Source: Oscillospiraceae bacterium
GTDB taxonomy: Bacteria > Bacillota > Clostridia > Oscillospirales > Oscillospiraceae
Assembly (NCBI GenBank): GCA_017622295.1
Contig: JAGARK010000038.1
Span: 49,006-113,005, forward strand
Direction of reading: 5' to 3'
Length of the DNA: 64,000 bases
Shown: positions 42,294-50,046 of the stretch, one piece after another
Layout: every line of letters begins with the position of its first letter
Position numbering within the stretch: position 1 is the first letter of the stretch
Position numbers and translations under genes: made by a program
Notes under the pieces: generated by a model
The model's database searches: none
The model's input: only the letters and a program-made list of their open reading frames with translations
Told to the model about the DNA's origin: nothing

Positions 42294-44435
42294 ATGGATT
42301 ATCTGAAGGAACTGAATGAGGCACAGTACGAAGCCGCCACCACTACGGAAGGCTTTCTTAGGGTCGTGGCGGGAGCGGGCTCCGGCAAAACCAGGACTCT
42401 GGCTGCCCGGTACATGTATCTGGTGGAGATGCTGGGCATTTCCACTGCCAATATCCTCTGCGTCACCTTTACCAACAAGGCCGCTGCAGAGATGAAAAAG
42501 CGCATCCGAAAGCAGCTGCCGGATCAGGACCTGGGCCGCATCACCACCTTCCACGGCTTCTGTGTGGGCCTTCTGAAGGAGGACTGCCATGTGGTGCAGT
42601 ATCCCACCACCTTCATCGTTCTCGACGAGGAGGACAAGGAGGCCATGCTTCGCACCGTCTTTGAAGATCTGGGCATCACAAGCCGGGATATGACCATCAA
42701 GGAGGCGGTGGACTATATCGGGTGGCGCAAGGGGGGACGGGGCTACGTCAAAACGCTTATCGATCCGGACATGAACCATCTGATCGATCTGGTGGGTTCT
42801 GCCACCACCCTCAAGGATAAGGTCATGTACCGCTATTTCTACGAGCAGCGCAAGTGCTACGGCCTGGATTTTGACGATCTGGTGTACTTTGCGCTGTATA
42901 TTCTGGAACATGACAAAGCAACTCGTGAAAAGTGGCAGCAGCGGTTGGAATACATCATGGTGGACGAGTTTCAGGACATCGACAAGGATCAGTATGCCCT
43001 GGCTGATATCCTCTCGGGGTATCACAAAAACCTCTTTGTGGTGGGTGACCCGGACCAGACCATCTATACCTGGCGGGGAGCGGATGTGAAATTCATCCTG
43101 GAATTCGACAGCCGCCACGAAAACGTCAAAACCATTTACCTAAATACAAATTACCGCTCTGTTCCTCAGATCCTGGCGGCCTCTAATGCCCTCATCGACA
43201 AGAATCGGGAGCGGCTGAAAAAGCAGCTGACCCCCATCCGTTCCGACGCCCGCAAGCCCCTGTACTTCCACGCGAAAACAAGCCAGCTGGAGGCAGACTG
43301 GGTCACCGCCCAGATGCGGGCGATGCACGAGGGCGGGATGGCTTATTCAGCCATGGGCGTGCTGTATCGGGCCCACTATGTGTCCCGCGCCCTGGAAGAA
43401 TCTCTGATCCGAAACAAGATTCCCTATGTCCTCTATTCCGGCGTGGAGTTCTACAAGCGTAAGGAAATCAAGGATATTCTGTGCTATCTGCGGATGATCT
43501 ATTCCGGCGATGACGTCAGCTTCCTGCGGACCGTCAACGAACCCCGCCGGGGCGTGGGACGGACCCGAATCCGGGCTCTGAAGGAATACGCGGAGCTGAA
43601 CCGCTGTAATCTGTATGAGGCGCTCCTTTCAAATCTGGAGACGGAGCTGTTCCGCAGAAGCCGGGCCAGGGATTATGTGCGGCTGATAGAAAAATACCGG
43701 GCCATTTTCGATGGGATGGATCTGACGGATCTGCTGTCCGGGGTCCTCAGCGAAAGTGGTTATGAGCAGATGCTCCGGTCCTCCGGCGAGGAGGACCGGC
43801 TGGATAACCTGGCAGAACTGAAGCAGGCCATCTACGATTTTGAGCGCAAGGCAGGGGAGGAGGTCAGTCTGGGCAATTATCTCGATCATGCCGCTCTCTT
43901 TACCAACATGGATCAGACAGAGCGGGCCCAGGCGGTGAAGCTGATGACTGTCCATGCGGCCAAGGGTCTGGAATTTCCGGTGGTGTTCCTGTGCGGCCTG
44001 AGTGAGGGCATCTTCCCCGGCAAGCGGGCCAATACCCGGGAAAAGCTGGAAGAAGAACGACGGCTGGCCTACGTTGCCTTCACCCGGGCCAGGGACCGAC
44101 TGTTTCTCAGTGATGCGGCGGGCACCAACTATGACGGCTCCTTCCGCTATCCCAGCCGCTTTCTGTTCAATGCAGAGAAGGAGAATCTGGATTATGTGAC
44201 GCCCCTGGACCCGGATCTGGTGGAGGACGCCATGGATCACATCCGCAAGACGGAGGCCCTGTCCTGTCCCGCGCCGAAAAGCAATGACGCTGTGGGCAAG
44301 CGGGTACGACATCCGGTCTTCGGCGAGGGAACCATCATCGGCATCCCCCGGGGGCAGGAGGGTTATATCGTCCAGTTTGACAATATGGTGACGCCCAGAA
44401 CCTTTGGAGCGGCAGTGAAATTGGAGTTTTTATAA
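42294..44435 (+). CDS. pcrA: UvrD/PcrA-type DNA helicase
   Basis: SF1A 3'-5' helicase for repair and clearing of protein-DNA roadblocks. Motifs in order: Q-motif LNEAQYEAA, Walker A VVAGAGSGKTRTLAARY (about residues 24-40), CVTFTNKAAAEM, DEFQDID, VGDPDQTIYTWRGA, VMTVHAAKGLEFPVVF-type motif V (LMTVHAAKGLEF), and EERRLAYVAFTRARDRL. The C-terminus has the PcrA tail HPVFGEGTIIGI. 713 aa, normal. ATG 42294 sits 7 nt after AGGAGGG, which excludes the longer frame upstream. Confidence 0.92.
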   Translation: MDYLKELNEAQYEAATTTEGFLRVVAGAGSGKTRTLAARYMYLVEMLGISTANILCVTFTNKAAAEMKKRIRKQLPDQDLGRITTFHGFCVGLLKEDCHVVQYPTTFIVLDEEDKEAMLRTVFEDLGITSRDMTIKEAVDYIGWRKGGRGYVKTLIDPDMNHLIDLVGSATTLKDKVMYRYFYEQRKCYGLDFDDLVYFALYILEHDKATREKWQQRLEYIMVDEFQDIDKDQYALADILSGYHKNLFVVGDPDQTIYTWRGADVKFILEFDSRHENVKTIYLNTNYRSVPQILAASNALIDKNRERLKKQLTPIRSDARKPLYFHAKTSQLEADWVTAQMRAMHEGGMAYSAMGVLYRAHYVSRALEESLIRNKIPYVLYSGVEFYKRKEIKDILCYLRMIYSGDDVSFLRTVNEPRRGVGRTRIRALKEYAELNRCNLYEALLSNLETELFRRSRARDYVRLIEKYRAIFDGMDLTDLLSGVLSESGYEQMLRSSGEEDRLDNLAELKQAIYDFERKAGEEVSLGNYLDHAALFTNMDQTERAQAVKLMTVHAAKGLEFPVVFLCGLSEGIFPGKRANTREKLEEERRLAYVAFTRARDRLFLSDAAGTNYDGSFRYPSRFLFNAEKENLDYVTPLDPDLVEDAMDHIRKTEALSCPAPKSNDAVGKRVRHPVFGEGTIIGIPRGQEGYIVQFDNMVTPRTFGAAVKLEFL

Positions 44436-44490
44436 AATGCAACTGAATCTGCTGTCATCGGTGGCATGAAGGTCTTTTGCAGATAGACAG

Positions 44491-44519
44491 TTGATTTTCC
44501 CGGCGGGAAATGGTAAGAT
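44491..44519 (+). promoter_or_regulatory. Promoter of the DUF2500 gene
   Basis: TTGATT (44491-44496), 17-bp spacer, TAAGAT (44514-44519). Confidence 0.55.
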
Positions 44520-44551
44520 GATGCCAGATTCTTATGCGGGAGGTGGCTTGT

Positions 44552-44920
44552 ATGGGCTTTGCTTTTGGCTTTGGACTATTTGAGATCATGTTTTTCTTTA
44601 TGTTTGGACTGGTTGCCGCGATCTTTCTGACCGTGCTGATCAAAGGTATCAGCCAGTGGAATAAAAATAACCATTCCCCCCGGCTGACCGTTCCGGTAAC
44701 GGTGGTTGCCAAGCGGACCAATGTCAGCCGCCATCATCACGGCGGCGAGCACCATCATACCTCCACATCCACCAGCTACTATGTGACCTTCCAGGTGGAG
44801 AGCGGTGATCGGATGGAGCTTCACATGAGCGGCTCCCAGTACGGCCTGATCGTGGAGGGGGATAAGGGACTCCTGACCTTCCAGGGGACCCGGTTTCTGG
44901 ATTTCCAGAGACAGTTTTGA
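44552..44920 (+). CDS. DUF2500-like membrane protein
   Basis: 122 aa: one N-terminal transmembrane helix (about residues 8-33), then a cytoplasmic or extracellular beta-rich domain starting PVTVVAKRTNVS, a His-rich loop (HHHGGEHHH), and YYVTFQVESGDRMELHMSG. The pattern fits DUF2500, a family of unknown function. GGGAGGTGG lies 5 nt before ATG 44552, so the earlier ATG is rejected. The His cluster might bind metal, but nothing else supports that. Confidence 0.75.
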   Translation: MGFAFGFGLFEIMFFFMFGLVAAIFLTVLIKGISQWNKNNHSPRLTVPVTVVAKRTNVSRHHHGGEHHHTSTSTSYYVTFQVESGDRMELHMSGSQYGLIVEGDKGLLTFQGTRFLDFQRQF

Positions 44921-44940
44921 TTGAAAGTTGGCGATTATTG

Positions 44941-45951
44941 ATGAACAAGATCTATATTCCCGAGGGCTATAAGCCCGTTCTGGATGAATACGATACGCAG
45001 CGGGCCATTGCCTATATCAAGGAGACCTTTCAGGAGGAATTCTCCAAGGCCCTGAATCTGAAGCGCGTGTCCGCGCCTCTGTTCGTTACCGAGGACTCTG
45101 GTCTGAACGACAATCTGAACGGCTATGAGCGGCCTGTGGATTTTGACATTCCCGCCGTGGGCAAGGACGCCCAGGTGGTCCATTCCCTGGCAAAGTGGAA
45201 GCGTCTGGCCCTGAAGCGGTATAATTTCGGCATCGGCGGCGGACTGTACACCGATATGAACGCCATCCGCCGGGATGAGGAGCTGGACAATATTCACTCC
45301 ATCTACGTCGACCAGTGGGACTGGGAGAAGATCATCACCCGGGAGAACCGGAATTCTGAATATCTGAAGCTCATCGTCCGGGCCATCGTTCGGGCCATCT
45401 GCGATACCAATGACCGGCTTCACGTCCGTTTCCCCCAGTTGCGTACGGAACTGGACCGGGAGGTCTCCTTCATCACCTCCCAGGCGCTGGAAGACATGTA
45501 TCCCCATCTGAAGACCGGCTCCGAGCGGGAAAAGGCCTATGTCAAGGATCACCACACCGCCTGCATCATGCAGATCGGCGACAAGCTCCGCTCCGGCAAA
45601 CCCCATGACGGCCGCGCTCCGGACTATGACGATTGGCAGCTGAACTGCGACATTTTCTTCTGGGACGAAGTGCTGGGAAGAGCTTTGGAGATCTCATCCA
45701 TGGGTATCCGCGTGGATGCGGCGGCATTGGATCGTCAGTTGACCATCTCCGGCTGCGATGACAGAAGAAATCTGCCTTTCCACAAAATGCTGCTGAATGA
45801 CGAGCTGCCCCTGACCATAGGCGGCGGTATCGGCCAGAGTCGTCTGTGTATGCTGATGATGGGCTGTGCCCACATCGGCGAGGTTCAGGCCAGCGTCTGG
45901 GACCAGCAGACCGTGGACGAGTGCGAAAAGGCAGGCATTCGCCTTTTGTAA
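44941..45951 (+). CDS. asnA: Aspartate-ammonia ligase (asparagine synthetase A)
   Basis: ATP- and ammonia-dependent asparagine synthetase of the class II aaRS-like fold. RVSAPLFVTEDSGLNDNLNGYERPVDFD, HSLAKWKRLAL, YTDMNAIRRDE, YVDQWDWEK and the C-terminal GGGIGQSRLCMLMM are diagnostic. 336 aa, normal. The ATG lies 20 bases after the DUF2500 stop with only a weak ribosome site, so coupling to that gene is possible. Confidence 0.96.
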   Translation: MNKIYIPEGYKPVLDEYDTQRAIAYIKETFQEEFSKALNLKRVSAPLFVTEDSGLNDNLNGYERPVDFDIPAVGKDAQVVHSLAKWKRLALKRYNFGIGGGLYTDMNAIRRDEELDNIHSIYVDQWDWEKIITRENRNSEYLKLIVRAIVRAICDTNDRLHVRFPQLRTELDREVSFITSQALEDMYPHLKTGSEREKAYVKDHHTACIMQIGDKLRSGKPHDGRAPDYDDWQLNCDIFFWDEVLGRALEISSMGIRVDAAALDRQLTISGCDDRRNLPFHKMLLNDELPLTIGGGIGQSRLCMLMMGCAHIGEVQASVWDQQTVDECEKAGIRLL

Positions 45952-45961
45952 TTGAAAACAG

Positions 45962-45989
45962 AAGAGCTCCGGATTTCCGGAGCTCTTTG
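45962..45989 (+). terminator. Terminator after asnA
   Basis: AGAGCTCCGG-ATTT-CCGGAGCTCT stem with TTTGTG. Confidence 0.8.
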
Positions 45990-46068
45990 TGTTCCCATTA
46001 AATGGAAATGTATTTTTATATTATTAAATGTTAATTTTATAAAAAACGACAGAATGTGCATGAAAATA

Positions 46069-46098
46069 TTGAAACTTTATCGGATCCTTTTGTATAAT
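46069..46098 (+). promoter_or_regulatory. Promoter of the PaaK-like gene
   Basis: TTGAAA (46069-46074), 18-bp spacer, TATAAT (46093-46098), in an AT-rich gap. Confidence 0.7.
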
Positions 46099-46127
46099 GA
46101 CTGTAAATTAAAGGGAGGTATCCGGTG

Positions 46128-47054
46128 ATGAATGCTGCGGTTTATGAGAAGATCCACAGGTTGGAAACCACACCCGAGGCGATGGAGCGCACGGTGGCCT
46201 ACATTGCCGGCAATCTGCGGGACCTGGTCTATGCCAATGAGCATGTGCTGATCTGCTATCCCAAACTGGGGGAAGCCAGCTTCGGCGCCATCATGGAGCG
46301 GGCGGTTGCGGCGTGCAGCTGTATCCCCGTGTTCTGGGGCCCCGACTATCGCTGGAAGACGCTGCTGCGGCAGGCCTTTTCTCTGCACACTCAGACCATC
46401 ATCGGTCCACCGCTGGTGGTGCTGGGGCTGATGAAGATGGCCAAGGCCACGGCGACCCCGCTCTACATCCACAATGTCCTGCTGGGAGGTTACCCTTACG
46501 CCAGCTGGATGGTGGAGGGTATCAAAAAGGGCCTGGACTGCCGCATTTGGGGCTGCTACTGCGTGGGCCCCGACTCGGTGGTGGCTGGCTTTACCTGCAA
46601 TCGGGAGGCCGGCATGCATCTGCGGGACGATTTGTTTGAAGTGAGCATCGTCGGTGACGACGGCAAACTGCTGCCCGATCCCCAGCGGGGACGGCTGTAT
46701 CTGAAATACAGGAAAGATCCGTCCCTGGTCTATGACACGGAGGAGTCTGCGAAAATGCTCCATCAGCCCTGCTCCTGCGGCTGCGACGCTCCCCGGATTC
46801 TGGAGACGCTGTATGTGGGCGAGGATGATCCCACCAAGAAGATTCTGGAGGAACGGTTCCTGGCCTGGTCCAGCATCCTCGACTACCGGGTGGAAAAAAC
46901 TGAGTCCGGCCTGGCCCTGGAGCTGGTGGTATTTCCCGGAGAATCCCTGCCGGTGATCCCCAACTGCGCAAAGCTCACCATCCGCCCGTGGAAGCCGGAT
47001 GAAGACATGCCATTTTGTATGACTTATCTTCAGAAACCGGCGGAAAAAGGTTGA
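46128..47054 (+). CDS. Shortened PaaK-like adenylate-forming enzyme homologue
   Basis: 308 aa. The middle and C-terminal parts echo phenylacetate-CoA ligase-type proteins: a TIIGPPLVVLGLMKMA segment, NVLLGGYPYASWMVEGIKKGLDCRIWGCY at the place of the GE/YGTTE motif, GMHLRDDLFEVSIV, and the pC.CGcd.pRI-type CSCGCDAPRILETLYVGEDD. It lacks about 100 residues of the usual N-terminus and the canonical YGxTE reads WGCYC, so adenylation activity is doubtful. ATG 46128 follows AAGGGAGGTA. It may be a regulator, a divergent ligase or degenerate. Confidence 0.5.
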   Translation: MNAAVYEKIHRLETTPEAMERTVAYIAGNLRDLVYANEHVLICYPKLGEASFGAIMERAVAACSCIPVFWGPDYRWKTLLRQAFSLHTQTIIGPPLVVLGLMKMAKATATPLYIHNVLLGGYPYASWMVEGIKKGLDCRIWGCYCVGPDSVVAGFTCNREAGMHLRDDLFEVSIVGDDGKLLPDPQRGRLYLKYRKDPSLVYDTEESAKMLHQPCSCGCDAPRILETLYVGEDDPTKKILEERFLAWSSILDYRVEKTESGLALELVVFPGESLPVIPNCAKLTIRPWKPDEDMPFCMTYLQKPAEKG

Positions 47055-47079
47055 CAATTCCGTGTATTTCGAGTAGAAT
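47051..47079 (+). promoter_or_regulatory. Promoter of the T-box-alaS transcript
   Basis: Consensus TTGACA (47051-47056, overlapping the stop codon of the preceding gene), 17-bp spacer, TAGAAT (47074-47079). Confidence 0.85.
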
Positions 47080-47085
47080 ACAGAG

Positions 47086-47310
47086 GATATGCAAAAGCAA
47101 TGCGGAAACAAATCAGAGCAGAAGTCCCATAGCGAGAGGGAGACGGTGAAAGCCCTCGGCGGAAGCTCTGTGAGCCACTTCCAAGCAGCCCGGGATGACC
47201 GGGACGGGTGCTCCCGTTACAGAGTATCTAAGATGCCCCGCAAGGGGTAATTAGGGTGGTACCGCGTATTTTCACGCCCCTATCGCATAGATAGGGGCGT
47301 TTTATTTTTG
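47086..47310 (+). ncRNA. T-box riboswitch controlling alaS
   Basis: The invariant T-box AGGGTGGTACCGCG is at 47253-47266, 13 bases before an intrinsic terminator (ACGCCCCTAT / ATAGGGGCGT, 47274-47300, then TTTTATTTTT). Stem I material lies at about 47115-47180. A GCT alanine triplet at 47165-47167 is a possible specifier by position. Uncharged tRNA-Ala would pair with specifier and T-box, block the terminator and turn on alaS. Confidence 0.93.
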
Positions 47311-47338
47311 TATGTAATTATTTTTGGAGGTAATTCCT

Positions 47339-49981
47339 ATGAATCCCAAGCCTTACGGCGTAAATGAGCTCCGGGAAATGTTCCTGAGCTACTTCGAAAG
47401 CAAGGGCCATCTGCGTCTGCCCAGCTTCTCTCTGATTCCCCAGAATGACGCATCCCTGCTGCTGATCAACTCCGGCATGGCCCCCATGAAGCCCTACTTC
47501 AAGGGTGAGGTGGAGCCCCCCCGCCGCCGTGTCTGCACCTGCCAGAAGTGCATCCGTACCGGTGACATCGAGAACATCGGCAAGACCGCCCGCCACGGCA
47601 CCTACTTTGAAATGCTGGGCAACTTCTCCTTCGGCGACTATTTCAAGCACGAGGCGATTGCATGGTGCTGGGAGTTCCTGACCGAGGTCGTTGGCCTGGA
47701 CAAGAATCGCCTGTATCCTTCCATCTACGAGAACGACGATGAGGCATTCGAGATCTGGAACAAGGAGATCGGCATCAGCGCTGAGAACATCTTCCGCTTC
47801 GGCAAGAAGGACAACTTCTGGGAGCACGGCTCCGGTCCCTGCGGCCCCTGCTCCGAGGTCTACTACGACCGCGGCGAGAAGTACGGCTGCGGCGAGCCCG
47901 GCTGCACCGTCGGCTGCGAGTGCGACCGCTACATGGAAGTCTGGAACAACGTCTTCTCCCAGTTTGACAACGACGGCCAGGGCAACTACACTGAGCTGGT
48001 TCAGAAGAACATCGACACCGGCATGGGCCTGGAGCGTCTGGCTGTCGTCTGCCAGGACGTGAACTCCCTGTTCGATGTTGACACCGTCATGAACATCACC
48101 AACCACGTCACCGCCATCACTGGCGCATCCTATGGCCAGAGCTATAAGACCGACGTGTCCCTGCGCGTCATCACCGACCACATCCGCGCTTCCACCTTCA
48201 TGATTGCTGACGGCGTTCTGCCCTCCAACGAGGGCCGCGGCTACGTCCTGCGCCGCCTGCTGCGCCGGGCTGCCCGTCACGGCAAGCTGCTGGGCGTCAA
48301 CAAGCCCTTCCTGTTTGAGGTCGTCGGCACCGTCATCAAGGAGAACGAGACCCATTACGCATACCTGCGCGAGCGCGCTGAGTATATCACCCGCATCGTC
48401 AAGATCGAGGAAGAGAACTTCGCCAAGACCATCGACACCGGCATGGCTATCTTCAACACCAAGATGGCGGAGCACAAGGCCGAGGGCAAGACCGTCTTCT
48501 CCGGCGCCGATGCATTCCTGCTGGCCGCTACCTACGGCTTCCCCATCGACCTGACCATCGAAATGGTTGAGGACGAGGGTATGACCGTCGATCTGGACGA
48601 GTACAACCGCCAGAGAGAAGAGGACAAGGTCCGCGCCCGTGAAGCCCGCAAGGCTCTGGGCGACCTGGGCTGGGCCGGCGTTGACCTGGGCAAGGAGATT
48701 CCCGAGACCCAGTTCAAGGGCTATGACAGCCTGACCTGCGAGGGTAAGATCGTTGCAATCGTTGCCGACGATGAGACCCAGCAGACCATCGGTGAGGGCG
48801 CCGAGGCCATTCTGGTTCTGGACGCCACCACCATGTACGCTGAGATGGGCGGCCAGGTTGCCGACCACGGCGTCATCGAGACCGCAAACGGCAAGTTCGC
48901 CGTCAACAACGTCCAGAAGAACAAGGGCGGCAAGTACCTGCACTATGGTAAGGTCGTCTCCGGCGTTCTGAACGTGGGCGACACCGCCACCACCGCTGTG
49001 GACGCTGACCGCCGCAAGGCCATCATGCGCGCCCACTCCGCAACCCACCTGCTGCAGAAGGCTCTGCAGAGCGTCCTGGGCGACCATGTCCATCAGGCAG
49101 GCTCCTTTGTCGAGCCCGACCACCTGCGCTTCGACTTCACCCATTACTCCGCCATGACCGCCGAGGAGCTGGAGCAGGTCAACGCTCTGGTTCAGAACGC
49201 CATCCTGGAGGGCTACGTCATCGAGACCAAGGAGATGTCCATCGACGAGGCCAAGTCCATCGGAGCTATGGCCCTGTTCAGCGAGAAGTATGGCGATACC
49301 GTCCGCGTGGTCAACATGGGCGGCTACTCCATCGAGCTGTGCGGCGGTACCCATCTGGACAACACCGCCAAGGTCGGTCCCTTCCGCGTGACCAGCGAGG
49401 CTTCCGTTGCCTCCGGTGTCCGCCGTATCGAGGCCATCACCGGCCTGGGCTATGTGGCCGATGCCAACAAGACCCGTGAGCTGGTTGCCAATGTGTGCAA
49501 CACCATTAAGGTGAAGAACGCTGCTGATCTGGAAGACAAGCTGGCTGCTCAGCTGGAAGAGATCAAGGCTCTGAAAAAGGAAATCGAGCAGTTCAAGGCC
49601 AAGGAAGCCTCCGGCGCTGTTGACCAGATGCTCTCCGGTGCTGCTTCTGTTGGCGCTGTCAAGGTCCTGACCGTCAAGGTTCCCGGTGCTGACGCCGGCA
49701 AGCTGCGTCAGATGGGTGACGTGCTGCGGGACAAGGACGAATCCGTTGTGGCCGTTCTGGCCTCCGTCAACGGCGACAAGCTGACCTTCCTGGCTGTCTG
49801 CGGCAAGGCTGCCGTCAAGGCAGGCGTCAAGGCAGGCGAGATCGTCAAGCATGTGTGCACCGTCTGCGGCGGCAGCGGCGGCGGCAAGCCCGACTCCGCT
49901 ATGGGCGGTGGCAAGGACGCATCCAAGATGGATGAGGCTCTGAATTCCGTCGTTGATTTTGTTAGCTCCAAGCTCGGTTAA
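47339..49981 (+). CDS. alaS: Alanyl-tRNA synthetase
   Basis: Class II synthetase, 880 aa, full length. Catalytic core at the N-terminus (FLSYFESKGHLRLPSFSLIP, FEMLGNFSFGDYFK, GSGPCGPCSEVYYDRG), editing domain with RAHSATHLLQKAL and CGGTHLDNTA (zinc ligands), and the C-Ala domain ending VDFVSSKLG. GGAGGTAATTCCT precedes ATG 47339. Control is by the T-box leader. Confidence 0.98.
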   Translation: MNPKPYGVNELREMFLSYFESKGHLRLPSFSLIPQNDASLLLINSGMAPMKPYFKGEVEPPRRRVCTCQKCIRTGDIENIGKTARHGTYFEMLGNFSFGDYFKHEAIAWCWEFLTEVVGLDKNRLYPSIYENDDEAFEIWNKEIGISAENIFRFGKKDNFWEHGSGPCGPCSEVYYDRGEKYGCGEPGCTVGCECDRYMEVWNNVFSQFDNDGQGNYTELVQKNIDTGMGLERLAVVCQDVNSLFDVDTVMNITNHVTAITGASYGQSYKTDVSLRVITDHIRASTFMIADGVLPSNEGRGYVLRRLLRRAARHGKLLGVNKPFLFEVVGTVIKENETHYAYLRERAEYITRIVKIEEENFAKTIDTGMAIFNTKMAEHKAEGKTVFSGADAFLLAATYGFPIDLTIEMVEDEGMTVDLDEYNRQREEDKVRAREARKALGDLGWAGVDLGKEIPETQFKGYDSLTCEGKIVAIVADDETQQTIGEGAEAILVLDATTMYAEMGGQVADHGVIETANGKFAVNNVQKNKGGKYLHYGKVVSGVLNVGDTATTAVDADRRKAIMRAHSATHLLQKALQSVLGDHVHQAGSFVEPDHLRFDFTHYSAMTAEELEQVNALVQNAILEGYVIETKEMSIDEAKSIGAMALFSEKYGDTVRVVNMGGYSIELCGGTHLDNTAKVGPFRVTSEASVASGVRRIEAITGLGYVADANKTRELVANVCNTIKVKNAADLEDKLAAQLEEIKALKKEIEQFKAKEASGAVDQMLSGAASVGAVKVLTVKVPGADAGKLRQMGDVLRDKDESVVAVLASVNGDKLTFLAVCGKAAVKAGVKAGEIVKHVCTVCGGSGGGKPDSAMGGGKDASKMDEALNSVVDFVSSKLG

Positions 49982-49993
49982 TTGATACTTTAT

Positions 49994-50017
49994 GGGCGCC
50001 GCGTTTTGCGGCGCCCA
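49994..50017 (+). terminator. Hairpin after alaS
   Basis: GGGCGCCGC-GTTTT-GCGGCGCCC, followed by AATTCTT; a weak T-run, so some read-through into comEC is possible. Confidence 0.7.
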
Positions 50018-50046
50018 ATTCTTAACAGGAAAGGCGGTGTGCTCCC

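Noticed and set aside
44725-44765. His-rich segment of the DUF2500 protein as a dedicated metal chaperone motif
   Set aside because: A single His cluster in a loop with no Cys/Met sites and no metal-related neighbours is too little evidence.
47100-47310. Structured region before alaS considered as a tRNA
   Set aside because: It has the T-box AGGGTGGTACCGCG and a terminator, with no cloverleaf or acceptor stem.
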